64,000 nucleotides of DNA from Rugalucina vietnamica (GCA_964017185.1 OZ024869.1:5974501-6038500), one strand, 5' to 3'; positions 25,401 through 37,200 are shown, numbered from the stretch's first letter. The notes: a model not told the origin generated them from the sequence alone. Made by a program: numbers and translations.

Positions 25401-25729
25401 GTAAATATAAAGAAAATAATGAACAAGAAAAATATTTAGATATAATCAAAAATAAATCATATATGCAGACATTAAGTCGTTTTAGGTTATCGTCGCATCA
25501 ATTAGGAATTGAAATAGGAAGACATGTAGGTTTAAATCGTGAGGATAGACTATGCAGAAAATGTAATTTACGAATGGTAGAAGATGAATACCATTTTCTA
25601 CTCGTATGCCCTCTCTATAACGACTTACGAAGAAAATACTTTTCCCAATATTTTTGCCACTGGCCTAATATAAATAAATTTAAAATACTTATGTCTTCAC
25701 AAACCAAACAAAATTTAGTAAAAAAGTAA
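22474..25729 (+). pseudogene. LINE reverse transcriptase ORF, broken
   Basis: Three segments form one RT. Up to 22923: KINPKQFWKSVKKQ and PEEILNVIKNLKAQKSPGLDG. After a one-base frameshift near 22900, 22924-23523: NYRGITLIN, FGFQPKKSTVDC, FVDFRRAFDTVNR and LKQGDPLSALLF. 24568-25729: catalytic YADDVVLF, the thumb region, and a C-terminal C-x2-C...H...C module (CRKCNLRMVEDEYHFLLVC). The insertion falls between the palm motifs. Removing it with one TA copy restores the frame directly into the YADD motif, so the frameshift and the 5' truncation are the only other lesions seen. Not functional as it stands. Confidence 0.85.
23524..24567. mobile_element. Non-autonomous Tc1/mariner-like insertion, 1,044 bp
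   Basis: Perfect 27-bp terminal inverted repeats beginning CACTGAAAAAAAGTTAT (23524-23550 and 24541-24567) and a TA target duplication at 23522-23523 and 24568-24569. No transposase domain (D,D34E/D) is recognisable in the short internal ORFs, so it is probably mobilised in trans. The TA target site and TIR ending CACTG/CAGTG fit the Tc1/mariner superfamily. Confidence 0.8.
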
Positions 25730-25998
25730 ATTTATCTATTTCGCTCAAAAAAGAAGAAACGAAACTTTAACAGAAATGTAACTCTATCAAAGAATATCAT
25801 ATCACATATTACCGCTGTTTGTACATACTGTACTAGTATGTTTGTAAATTGTATGTAACTGCTCTTGCTGTTTATGAATGTTATTAATGTATATTTGTAA
25901 ACTTTGTACACACTCCTCTGTTAAATGTTTATTTCACTTGCTTGTATATATGATGTTAGAATGTTTAGTAGCCAAATAAAATTTTGATTTGATTTGAT

Positions 25999-26549
25999 TT
26001 GTAATGGCGGCTCGTTTGTCAATGATATACCCTCGTACACGTAATTACCAAAATTACCGTGGAATAACTTGACGCAAACAAGGATTATCAGTTCATAAGA
26101 TTAATGGTAGTCTTTGCTGTTGTCGAATTTTCAGCAAATCTAAAATGAACAAGTTTATCAGATAACGAGCTATGTTTGAATGCCGGTTGAATTATCAAAC
26201 AAATGTGAATGGTAGCTAAATTCCCTAGCTTTTTGTAAGGTAGGATATAATTATGAAATAATCTACCGAGCTATACAGCGCAGATCGACGTGTCTTTTAC
26301 AAATCGATGAAAAATTGGTGGAAAGATAATTTTTATCGAAGCAATAAATTACTGCCAAAATACCTTGGATTGTTAGACGAATGGTACACAACTTTAAGTG
26401 GTTCGTTAGAGGCATGACTCTTGGACTGAAACTTTCTTTTTATCTCTTTGCTTTTTGTCTGCACAAAATATTACATTTGACTTTCAGCTGAACGAACTCA
26501 ATGTTACAGAAATCCCTTACGAAAACGAACACTGAATCGGACCCACTCC
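25999..26549. other. No recognisable feature
   Basis: Unique sequence between the LINE tail and an element B copy. No gene, RNA or repeat seen. Confidence 0.3.
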
Positions 26550-26806
26550 ATCAGGAAAACATGTCCGTGTAATGTGACCCCATTTAACCCCACTTTTATA
26601 TAGTGAAAATGGGGTATGCAGGGGTATACCTATTTTTCTTATTTTTGCTCCAAAACATAGATTATGGGTACTCGTTAGAACCGCCTCGCTATCTATGTCT
26701 ATGTTTTGAGCAAAATTAAGAAAAATATCCAATTTTTTCGAATAAAATTTTCAAATTTTACAAGTGAAAAAAATCCCTGTTTATTGCATGGACAAGTTTT
26801 CCTGAT
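26550..26806 (+). mobile_element. Element B copy e
   Basis: Both ends are present: ATCAGGAAAACATGTCCGTG and its inverted form GGACAAGTTTTCCTGAT. The central palindrome is reduced to GAACCGCCTCG followed by a degraded return arm. Confidence 0.8.
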
Positions 26807-27142
26807 GCCGAGAGCTTAGCCAGACACCGATCCGAACGCGAAATCAAGCATATTTCAGAAGTTTTATGTAATTCATGCACGTAGACTGTTCAGGATTTGA
26901 CGGTAATCAGCTGGGTAATCAAATGTTTATTCTTTCGGGATTCCGTGCATATACGTCACAGATCGGCAAGTTGTAGAGGACCGTGTTGAGTTGTGCAGTG
27001 TCTGATAAAACGAGTGATTCGGTTACCGCGCAACTGCAATGGGCCTTTGTTTTATGTGTATTTTATTTTCTCAAACCAATAAGCAAACAAATTACAAGCG
27101 ACGCAGAGTCTTAACATAGAACAGAGGTCTTAATTTTAAATC

Positions 27143-27420
27143 ATCAGGAAAACATGTCCGTGCAATAAATACCCCCTTAAACCCCACTTTTATATAGTAA
27201 ACTTGGGGTTTGCTGGGGTATACCTATTTTTCTTATTTTTGCCCCAAAACATAGATTGTGGGTACTCGTTAGAACCGCCTCGGCGAGGCGGTTCTAATGT
27301 GTACTCACAATCTATGTATTGAGCAAAAATAAGAAAAATATCAAAATTTTTCAGTTGAAAATTTTCAATTTTTCAAGCTCAAAAAATCCCTGTTTATTGA
27401 ATGGGCTAGTTTTCGTAATG
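27143..27420 (+). mobile_element. Element B copy f (best copy)
   Basis: The most complete copy, 278 bp. It starts ATCAGGAAAACATGTCCG and ends GGGCTAGTTTTCGTAAT. The central perfect palindrome TTAGAACCGCCTCG-G-CGAGGCGGTTCTAA is nested in ATAGATTGTGGGTACTCG and its return. On the minus strand its right end supplies an AATAAA (27391-27397) just downstream of the Ly6-like stop codon. Confidence 0.85.
27391..27397 (-). promoter_or_regulatory. Candidate poly(A) signal of the Ly6-like gene
   Basis: AATAAA on the minus strand about 130 bp after the TAA stop at 27525. It lies inside the terminal part of element B copy f. Confidence 0.4.
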
Positions 27421-27524
27421 AGATCTACAAAATGAGACAGTTATAAACATTTTCTCCAGTATGTGTAAAACTATTTCTCCTTGCCATGAATAAACCGTTG
27501 AGCATGTTTTCTTCACAGTCATGG

Positions 27525-27703
27525 TTATCCTAGACTCAGGCCAATTCCTAAAGCCAAAACAGAGAGAAGTATGGTGGGCTTGTAGGAAACACAAGGTCCT
27601 GTGTTACACAGTGACGTTGTACAGGAACAGCTACCGTGACCAAGAATGTTCGTACAATATACCTCACTGCTGGCACTGCAACCTCTCAGCGTGGTAGACC
27701 ATA
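27525..27703 (-). CDS. Ly6/uPAR-like protein, last coding exon
   Basis: Terminal exon with acceptor TTTGTTTCCAG at 27704-27706 and TAA stop at 27525-27527. It continues in phase 1 from the exon split by the LTR element. It encodes TTLRGCSASSEVYC, then the family hallmark CSCTTSLCN, then a hydrophobic tail (ILLSVLALGIGLSLG) typical of a GPI-anchor signal. With the five cysteines of the upstream exon this gives about ten cysteines in a Ly6/uPAR (three-finger) pattern, closest by eye to invertebrate quiver/sleepless-type proteins, extracellular and membrane-anchored. The acceptor and first ~55 bases of this exon are repeated about 33 times in the intron immediately upstream. No signal-peptide exon was found for this gene. 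Confidence 0.75.
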
Positions 27704-30700
27704 CTGGAAACAAACACCAATATACTAACGAATACTCGAGTTGTATGACTACAGAATGTTCATACAGTATACCTCACTACTGCCACTGCAACCTCTCAAC
27801 GTGGTATACCATGCTAGAAACATCAATACACTAATGAATACTAGAGTTGTATGGCCACAGAATGTTCTTACAGTATTCCTAACTGCTAGCACTGTAGCCT
27901 CTCAGCGTGGTATACCATGCTAGAAACATCAATACACTAATGAATACTAGAGTTGTATGGCCACAGAATGTTCTTACAGTATTCCTAACTGCTAGCACTG
28001 TAGCCTCTCAGCGTGGTAGAACATGCTGGAAACAAACATCAATACACTAATGAATACTAGAGTTGTATGGCCACAGAATGTTCTTACAGTATTCCTAACT
28101 GCTAGCACTGTAGCCTCTCAGCGTGGTAGACCATGCTGGAAACAAACATCAAAACACTAATGAATACTAGAGTTGTATGGCTGCAGAATGCTCATACAGT
28201 ATACCTCACTGCTGACACTGCAACGTCTCAGCTTGGTAGAACATACTGGAAACAAACATTAATACACTAATAAATACTCGAGTTGTATGGCTGCAGAATG
28301 ATCATACAGTAGACCATTCTGGAAACAAACATCATTACACTAATGAATACTCGAGTTGTATGGCTACAGAATGTTCTTACAGTACACCTCACTGCTGGCA
28401 CTGCGGCCTTTCAGCGTAGAAGACCTTACGGAAAACAAATATCATTACACTAATGAATACTTCTGTTATATGAGCTACAGAATGCTCTTACAGTATACCT
28501 CACTGCTTACACTGCAACCTCTCAGTGTGGTAGACCATACTGGAAACAAACACCAATACTCTTATGAATACTCGAGTTGTATGGCTACATAATTTTCATT
28601 CAGTATACCTCACTGTTGGCACTGTAGCCTTTCAGCGTGGCAGACCATGCCGGAAACAAACATCAATACACTAATGAATACTCGAGTTGTATGGCTACAA
28701 AATGTTCATACAGTATACCTCAATGCTGGCACTGTAGCCTCTCAGCGTGGTAGACCATACTGGAAACAAACATCAATACACTAATGAATACTCGAGTTGT
28801 ATGGCTACAAAATGTTCATACAGTATACCTCAATGCTGGCACTGTAGCCTCTCAACGCGGTGACCAATAATGGAAACAAACATTAATACATGTATACTAA
28901 TGAATACTCGAGTTGTATGGCTACAGAATGTTCTTACAGTATACATCACTGCTGGCACTGCAACCTCTCAGCGTGGTAGAACATACTGGAAACAAACATC
29001 AATACACTATTGAATACTCGAGTTGTATGACTACAAAATGTTCATACAGTATACCTCAATGCTGGCACTGTAGCCTCTCAACGCGGTGACCAATAATGGA
29101 AACAAACATTAATACATGTATACTAATGAATACTCGAGTTGTATGGCTACAGAATGTTCTTACAGTATACATCACTGCTGGCACTGCAACCTCTCAGCGT
29201 GGTAGACCATGCTGGAAACAAACATCAATACACTAATGAATACTCGAGTTGTATGGCTACAGAATGTTCTTACAGTATACCTCACTGCTGGCACTGCAAC
29301 CTCTCAGCGTGGTAGACCATACTGCAAACAAACATCAATATACTAATGACTACTCGAGTTGTATGGCTACAGAATGTCCATACACTATACATTACTGCTG
29401 GCACTGCAACCTCTCAGCGTGGTAGAACATGCTGGAAACAAACATCAAAACACTAATGAATACTCGAGTTGTATGGCTACAGAATGTCCATACAGTATAC
29501 CTCACTGCTGGCACTGCAGCCTCTCAGCGTGGTAGACCATACTGCAAACAAACATCAATATACTAATGACTACTCGAGTTGTATGACTACAGAATGTCCA
29601 TACAGTATACCTCACTGCTGGCACTGCAACGTATCAGCTTGGTAGAACATACTGAAAACAAAGATCAATACACTGATGAATACACGAGTTGTATGGCTAC
29701 AGATTGTTCTTAAAGTGTACCTCATTGCTGGCACTGCGACCTCTCAGCGTTGTAGAACATACTTGAAACAAACACCAATACACTAATGAATACTCGAGTT
29801 GTATGGTTGCAGAATGTTCATACAGTATACCTCACTGCTAGCACTACAATCTCTTTCAGCGTCATTGACCATACTAGAAACAACCACCAATACACGAATG
29901 AATACTCGAGTTGTATGGCTACAGAATGTTCTTATAGTATAGCTCACTGCTGGCACTGCGACCTCTCAGCGTGGTAGAACATATTTGAAACAAACATCAA
30001 TGCACTAATGAATACTCGAGTTGTATGGTTGCAGAATGTTCATACAGTATACCTCACTGCTAGCACTACAATCTCTTTCAGCGTCATTGACCATACTAGA
30101 AACAACCACCAATACACGAATGAATACTCGAGTTGTATGGCTACAGAATGTTCTTATAGTATAGCTCACTGCTGGCACTGCGACCTCTCAGCGTGGTAGA
30201 ACATACTTGAAACAAACATCAATGCACTAATGAATACTCGAGTTGTATGGCTACAGAATGTTCATACAGTGTACCTCACTGCTGGCACTGCGACCTCTTA
30301 GCGTGAAATACCATACTGAAAACAAACATCAATACACTAATGAATACACGAATTTTATGGCTATAGAATATTCATACAGTGTACCTTACTGCTGGCACTG
30401 TAACCTCTCAGCATGCTGGACCATACTTGAAACAAACATCAATGCACTAATGAATGCTCGAGTTTTATGGTTGCAGGATGTTCATACAGTTTACCTCACT
30501 GCTGGTACTGCAACCTCTCAGCGTGGTAGAACATACTTGAAACAAACATCAATACACTAATGAATACTCGAGTTGTATGGCTACAGAATGTTAATATAGT
30601 ATACATCACTACTGCAACCTTTCAGCGTGGTAGACCTTGCTGGAAACAAACATCAATACACTAATGAATACTCGAGTTGTATGGCTACAAAATGTTCATA

Positions 30701-31346
30701 CAGTATACCTCAGTGCTGGCACTGTAGCCTCTCAGCGTGGTAGACCATACTGGAAACAAACATCAATACACTAATGAATACTCGAGTTGTATGGCTACAA
30801 AATGTTCATACAGTATACCTCAATGCTGGTACTGTAACCTCTCAGCGTGGTAGAACATACTGGAAACAAACATCAATACACTAATGAATACTCGAGTTGT
30901 ATGGCTACAAAATGTTCATACAGTATACCTCAATGCTGGTACTGTAACCTCTCAGCGTGGTAGAACATACTGGAAACAAACATCAATACACTAATGAATA
31001 CTCGAGTTGTATGGCTACAAAATGTTCATACAGTATACCTCAATGCTGGTACTGTAACCTCTCAGCGTGGTAGACCATACTGGAAACAAACATCAATACA
31101 CTAATGAATACTCGAGTTGTATGGCTACAAAATGTTCATACAGTATACCTCAATGCTGGCACTGTAACCTCTCAGCGTGGTAGAACATACTGGAAACAAA
31201 CATCAATACACTAATGAATACTCGAGTTGTATGGCTACAGAATGTTAATATAGTATACATCACTACTGCAACCTTTCAGCGTGGTAGACCTTGCTGGAAA
31301 CAAACATCAATACACTAATGAATACTCGAGTTGTATGGCTACAGAA
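27704..31346 (-). repeat. 110-bp tandem array of decoy splice acceptors and exon starts
   Basis: About 33 tandem copies of a roughly 110-bp unit. Read on the minus strand, each unit contains the acceptor GATGTTTGTTTCCAG, then a copy of the start of the last Ly6-like exon (TATGGTCTACCACGCTGAG...), then TGTATGAACATTCTGTAG with an in-frame stop, then intron sequence containing ACTCGAGTATTCATTAGTG. The real last exon (27525-27703) is the first member at the left end. Identity is highest toward the right (30.6-31.3 kb). A two-unit block of 222 bp is duplicated exactly at 29786 and 30008. Confidence 0.9.
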
Positions 31347-31626
31347 AGATAAAGACATGAATGTTGACATAGGTAAAGTACTGTGACCGTGCCGTTCAAC
31401 CTCTGATACAGATTTGTTGATCAGACACCATTAGGGGTCATTAACCAAATAAACAGTGGTACCAATAATATATGGCCATGTGCTTCACATGTCACCGGAA
31501 AAATGTGTAAAACAAATAGGTGCCCCTTTCACCGTGTGAACAAAACTCACGTGAGTTCAAACGAAAACGTCAATAGATTCATATTTTGACCCATGCAGAC
31601 AATAAGTAAGAATATAATTGACTTAC
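31347..31626. other. Intron remainder of the Ly6-like gene
   Basis: Unique sequence between the decoy array and the donor of the upstream exon. Nothing else recognised. Confidence 0.4.
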
Positions 31627-31739
31627 TGGTACCATGAAATGAGAAGATCTTGGTACACGAGTTACATCCGGACTCTTTTGCTCCTCTGGACACCAGGCTC
31701 TCAGCATTGATGTTTTCTCCACAGTCGTCGTTCGTCGAG
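31627..31739 (-). pseudogene. Ly6/uPAR-like exon, 3' part (split by LTR element)
   Basis: The downstream part of a 141-bp coding exon interrupted by the retrotransposon. It ends at a strong GTAAGT donor (complement of 31621-31626). It encodes DDCGENINAESLVSRGAKE and then SGCNSCTKIFSFHG, giving Ly6-type cysteines 3 to 5. Joined across one copy of the CGAG target duplication, the frame continues into 40029-40056. The exon is symmetric (phase 1 at both ends) and leads in frame into the exon at 27525-27703. Confidence 0.7.
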
Positions 31740-32385
31740 TGTTATGTAATGACCACGCAGTGACCACTGCCCGGGTGGCTTGGGTATCAATGAATAACTA
31801 AGTCATAAGTGTCCAGATACTATGTTCCTTTAATGTGTCTCATTTAAGCACCGCAGGCCATTCAGTCCCATGCCATCATTTATTCCCGCACTGACAAGAC
31901 TTTAGTTACATGCTAGACAACGTTAATACAACTCTGACACACAACCCAACTCAACTCCCTCTCTCCAATCCACTCATACCCTTTTATACTACACCTCCCA
32001 AATACCTATTTTTAGTTATGAAACCGCGAAGTAGCTGAGTAATCCTATGACGACAATTGAATGACGTAGTTGTTTGTTTGCTACCTGTACCTTATCTTAT
32101 TTATTGGAATTTACCTGTCAGCATTGTCTAGAATACGTCACACCAAAGAGTAAACAAAGCAATTAACCTCTTTAATTCTGGGAAAACAAACTAATAAATC
32201 TATATACCTATCCACCCATCTCTCGTTATCACTACTACGTCAGAGCCACAAGTACGTCATCCAAAGAGTAAACAAAGCAATTGTCCTAATTCCAAAAGTA
32301 CATGCTTATTTAACGAAAAAGTATCAAAGTGTTATAAAAAGGCAATGATCAGGAAATTCAATTGGCTAACATGCATTACGGAACA
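31740..32385 (-). repeat. 3' LTR
   Basis: 646 bp, with no difference from the 5' LTR found by eye. TATA at 31980-31988, AATAAA at 31879-31884. Identity implies very recent insertion. Confidence 0.9.
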
Positions 32386-32399
32386 CTGCTCCCATACCA
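32386..32399 (-). other. Polypurine tract
   Basis: GGTATGGGAGCAG directly before the 3' LTR start on the element strand, the expected plus-strand primer position. It is short and not fully purine. Confidence 0.45.
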
Positions 32400-32797
32400 A
32401 AGGATATTTTATGAGATTCTTATTAAATAAAATATCATTACGTTCCTCAACCCATCAAAATCAATATAGTTTAAATTTACAACTTTAACAATTTATAAAC
32501 TTAAATGACAATTTTAACTTACATGGTATGAATTTCCAAAATAGTAACACAACCAACCCTGCGGTGCACATATAAGTAATATTCCATGCAAAGTACACTG
32601 CATGCACAACCACTAATTGAGTCCACTAAACATATTCTAATGTCACTACATACATATGATCTATTTCCATATGATTTCTTATGTCGTCGAATAATTATGT
32701 TAATATCGTCATCAACTTGTCACTGCACATTATAAATGTCAACTTAAGGCACTGGAAATCAGCCTCGTCCTAGTCATAATCACTCTCGCTCCTGGTT

Positions 32798-33241
32798 TTA
32801 GATTGTCCAAAATGTTGTTTGTGACAGGCGGTGGAGCTGGCACCCAACGAAAACTCGGGCTGCCTCCCTGTCCACACAAACACCAGCCCCTCTATTTAGC
32901 GTAAACGGGCCGGTGTGTAATAGTTCCCATACCGCTCTCCGATCCTGTACCCGGAATGAAGGTAATTTGTTCAGGATCACCTGAGCCCCCATCTGCTCCT
33001 CGAAGGACCTAATCCAGTTCCACTTTGCAACAACGATTTGTGCCTCACTGAGTTTTTCAACCGGTGGCGGCACGTCCCTACAACCAGGACATGAATAAGT
33101 GCCCTTAGTTGCTTGAATAGCATAGTAACACTCCATGCACACCATGGTGCTACACACGCAATGTTTTAGCACGAAGAAGTCATCCCTATCCAAGCAAATA
33201 TCGCACTCCGTGTCCCAATCTTCCTGGAACTGTTCTTCCAT
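32798..33241 (-). CDS. RING-finger protein of the gypsy element
   Basis: 147 residues from ATG 33241 (context ACGATGG). The same frame stays open to 33349, with other Met codons. The N-terminal module reads CDIC...HCVCSTMVCMEC...CPGC, that is C-x2-C-x11-C-x-C-x4-C-x2-C-x12-C-x2-C: a RING with cysteine in place of the usual histidine (C4C4 type). RING domains bind E2 enzymes in ubiquitin ligases. The C-terminal ~85 residues match nothing I know. It lies after the membrane ORF and before the 3' LTR on the element strand. It is uncommon cargo for a gypsy element and could modify host ubiquitination or regulate the element. E3 activity is inference. Confidence 0.65.
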   Translation of the reverse strand: MEEQFQEDWDTECDICLDRDDFFVLKHCVCSTMVCMECYYAIQATKGTYSCPGCRDVPPPVEKLSEAQIVVAKWNWIRSFEEQMGAQVILNKLPSFRVQDRRAVWELLHTGPFTLNRGAGVCVDREAARVFVGCQLHRLSQTTFWTI

Positions 33242-33738
33242 CGTGAACTCAAGGCTTGAAAAATACCACTTTATTGTTTGAAGGTTTTGGAAGTTTTGAA
33301 AACTCTGGAGGTTTGCATACTTTTTGTGCAGTTCCATTTTCATTAGCACCTTTTGATCTGATTGTTTATGACCTGATATGAATTAATTATTTCGGCTAAT
33401 CTTTTCCAATTATCCAATTAGTTCTCACACCTGGATTTTTATGGTTTAATTTTTCTCCTGAATTTTCGTTGATTTATGGCTTGTAAGGTTTCGACCAAAA
33501 TTGTTGCATCTTATACAGTGGTCGGTTCCTGAGAATATTGTCCAATAATCCCGTGTCTTTCTGTCCATGGTGTCAGTGCAGTCCAGTGCGGTGAACACGT
33601 TCAACTACAAGTTTATAAAATTTCCATATATGTACACGACGACACACTTTCACTTGCATGTTTCTATAAATATCCACATATCACTATTTACAGTTTTGCA
33701 CACGTGAACCCAAGGGATACTGTTAGAATAGTGTCACT

Positions 33739-34149
33739 TCAGTTTGTCATCCTTGGTAGGCCAGGATACAACTGTCGCACAACAGCGTCTACGTTAAACC
33801 CTGTCTCCGGTGGGGCAGATTCAGCCCTGCCCTGAAGTATAGTCGCTTCATCCGTTTCCTTGGAATAGGACACCGAAGTTGATTGGTCACGTGGCTCGTC
33901 CTCATCTACCTTATCTCCGCCGCCACAGATCATGGCTAACCGTCCGAGGCAACTAGGTGTTTCAGATTTAAGAGCTTTCTTTTGTTTACGATACCTGAGG
34001 TATAGGAACACCCCACCCCCTATCAGGAGGCAAATCATACTGTCAATGACAAGATATGCCCAAAGCGGCCAGGAATTGTCAGCAACTTCTATATTGCGCA
34101 TGCCCCGTAATTTAAAGATTAAAAGTGACAAGAGAATAAGGAGATGCAT
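33739..34149 (-). CDS. Small membrane protein of the gypsy element (env-position ORF)
   Basis: 136 codons from ATG 34149, downstream of pol where retroviruses keep env. It has an N-terminal hydrophobic signal-like segment (LLILLSLLIF), a very short ectodomain, a transmembrane helix (YLVIDSMICLLIGGGVFLYL) followed by a basic stop-transfer (RYRKQKK), and a polar, acidic cytoplasmic tail of about 75 residues. A good splice acceptor (TGTTTCATTGCAG) ends at 34174, 24 nt before the ATG, so it may come from a spliced mRNA. It is far too short for a fusion glycoprotein and lacks a cysteine-rich ectodomain. Function unknown. Confidence 0.6.
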   Translation of the reverse strand: MHLLILLSLLIFKLRGMRNIEVADNSWPLWAYLVIDSMICLLIGGGVFLYLRYRKQKKALKSETPSCLGRLAMICGGGDKVDEDEPRDQSTSVSYSKETDEATILQGRAESAPPETGFNVDAVVRQLYPGLPRMTN

Positions 34150-34281
34150 CGCTGTACTACTTAAGTCTGTCCCCTGCAATGAAACAGACACCCTTAATTA
34201 GGCTTAAACCCCTCTATATAACATTAAATATTACATTTCATTATTTACAAAAATATAACCAATTGAAGCCACTTCAATTAA

Positions 34282-37200
34282 TTAGATCATTCCAGCGATA
34301 GCGCTTAACAAGGTTTTGAGCTTTACACTCTGGTCCTTCTTGGACCTTGAAGACTTTTTAGACTTAAATATTTTCGCCCGTGTTACTTGTGATGCACATT
34401 TTTGCACTTCGTCAATAAGCATTGAATCAGAAATGTCATAATCAATGGTAGCCTCCGATTCTGCATCACTTGCAGATTGCATTTCTTCCGATGCATAGGC
34501 CTGCTCATCTTGTTCGCGTAGTTCGCGTGCACGGATGCGTTTCGCTAGTTCCATTTTTGGAATTTCATTTTCAGAATCCGAATCCTCCCTTTCATGTTGG
34601 GCTCTACGCACCATTTTCTGTTGGGCATTTTCGGGTTCAGATTCATCTTCAGATGAACTGTCATCTGATGCTGGTGGTACAACATATGCAGCCTTGCGAC
34701 GTGGTTGACCTAATTCGGTCGCAGGAATCTGCCATTCATCAACTTTTGCTAACAGAATGTCATTGGCATGAGATTCAACTGTCTTGCCATCCAACTGATT
34801 ACGTAATACGTAGGTCACTGGAGATTTCTGTTCTATAATCCGATAGAATGGCCGCCAGCGGCCTTCTATCTTTGTCCGGACATGTTTCTTATAGAAGACA
34901 GGGTCTCCAACCTTATACGTAATGTCTTTTCGTTTCTTGTTAGCATATTTGGCTTGCTTGCGCTGCTGTTTTCTCAGCCGACCGTGGACCAGCATAAATG
35001 CCTTATGCTGTTCCTGTAGTGCAATCTGATGCATATCTTCACCTTGATATTTAAGCCTAGGCTTCAACAAGTTGTCAAGTGGTAGGACAACGTCACGTCC
35101 ATACAGAAGATAGTATGGAGTGTACCCAGTAGCTTCACTAACATTGAACCGGATAGCTGCAAGCACTTGGTTCAAATGTAAGTCCCAGGTATCTTGTCCA
35201 TCTTGAAGCCTTTTAGCCAACACATCATGTAAAGTCCTGTGAAACCTCTCCACTTTTGAATTGCTACTTGGGTGATAGAACGAAGTGGTAACATGATGGA
35301 TGTTCAGAGTCTGTAACGTTTCTTTGACGACCCTGTTAACATTTTCAGACCCATTATCTGTGACCAGCTCCAGACAGCACCCAAAACGTGGATAAATTTC
35401 CTCAATTATCAAATGAGCAACCGTCTCGGCTGTTTTATCAGGTACAGCAAATGCTTCGGGCCACCCACTGTACCAGTCAACAAACGCAATGATATATTTA
35501 TTGCCTGACAACGTTTTATTGTACGGTCCAGACAAGTCCATGCTCAATTTCGCCATGGGATAAGGTGGTATATCCGCATTTTGTAGCAAAGGCTTTACAT
35601 TTTGTCCAGATCTAGCTTGACAGTCAACGCATTTCGAGACATACTCATACAGCTCTTGAAACAGGTTTGGCCAGAAATATTTCTGTCGTATGGCATCATA
35701 TGTCTTTTGAACACCCATGTGACCATTGTCATCATGGTACTGGTGCACAACCATCTGTCTCAAATGGGTAGGTATGAACAATCGAAGAGTAGATTTGTCA
35801 TCTGGATCAGACAAGTAATACAAAATGTCATTGTCAATCAGATACCTACGTTTAACAACTTTGGTCGGTTCACCGTGTTTCAAGACCTTTTTAAGCCCCA
35901 TGATTTCCTCATCTTTAGCCTGTTCCTCTGTCATGTCCAGACCTATAAGGTCAGTCTCTGGGCTTTCGGGTCTTCCTTTTTCAAACGCAGTACAACCAGC
36001 AAAATGCTTTGGATTGATTTCATTTGAATTTATAGCCCCTACCTCAAATGCATTGTCATTTATATCTAGTTCAAATGATTCTGGCTCAGCCTCTATGTCT
36101 GTCGTGTCAGGTTTTCTTGACAACAAGTCTGCACAAGTGTTCTCAGTACCTGGTATGTACTCAATGGTACAGTCATACCCTGCCATTCCCAAGGCCCATA
36201 GTTGAATTTTCTTGTTCTGCATAGGTGATTCCAACAAATATTTTAACGGCTTATGATCAGTTTTGATGACAAACTTCGCGTTGTGAAGATAATAATCCAG
36301 CTTTTGCAAGGAAAAGTGGATAGCAAAGGCCTCTTTTTCTATGGTGGACCACTTACATTGGGTCTTACTTAACTTATGAGAAAGGTAGTAGATAGGTTTT
36401 TCATTCTTGACATTTGGCAGAAATTGTTCTGCGTCATCAGACTGTTGAGTCAAACAGGCCCCTATACAGGAATTGCTAGCATCTGTGTACAGCGTATAAG
36501 GCTTATTTGGGTCAGGGTAGGCCAACAAAGGTACCACTGTGAGACTTTGTTTCAAGTAGTCGAAGCTGCCTTGACATTCGTCTGTCCATTTGAACCTGGC
36601 AAATTTACGAGTTAATGCAATGACTGGTTCTGCAATTTCTGAAAAGTTGGGTATGAACCTACGGTAATATGAGCACATGCCAATGAAGGAACGAACTTCA
36701 CGGACACATGTGGGTGTAGGGAGTGATCTGATAGCCTCCACCTTCTTTGGGTCAGGACTGATTCCATTACCATTGATAATGAATCCTAAGTATTGAGTCT
36801 CAAGTTGCAAGAAAGAACATTTCTTTAGTTTAAGCTTCAGACCATGTTGTCGCAGTCTTTCAAAGACTGTCTCAAGGTGTAACATGTGTTGTTCCAAAGT
36901 TTCACTGTAGATCAATATGTCATCAAGATAGGCAGTAGCAAAGTGGCCAAGACCTTGAAGAACAATGGACATTAGTTCTTGGAAAATTGCCGGTGCACAG
37001 CAAAGGCCAAAGGGCATTACATTGAACTCAAAGAGCCCTCTGTGACAAGCAAATGCAGTTTTTTCCTTATCAGCCTCATCCATGAGAACCTGCCAATAAC
37101 CGGATTTCAAATCTAAAGAGGTAAAGTACTTAGCCTTTCCAAGTAGAGCTAGGATGTCATCAATCAAAGGAAGAGGGTAAGAATTAGCTTTTGTAATCTG

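Larger units (their letters stand above)
22469..25998 (+). mobile_element. 5'-truncated LINE, interrupted by a DNA transposon
   Basis: Non-LTR retrotransposon with reverse transcriptase and a C-terminal zinc-knuckle-like motif, ending in a short (GATTT)n tail at 25980-25999 typical of target-primed insertion. The endonuclease region is missing because the element starts inside the RT N-terminal region. It is split at 23524-24567 by a transposon and carries one frameshift near 22900. Confidence 0.85.

Noticed and set aside
27646-30560. Plus-strand ORFs in the 110-bp array
   Set aside because: They are shadows of tandem units whose meaning is on the minus strand (splice acceptor and exon start).
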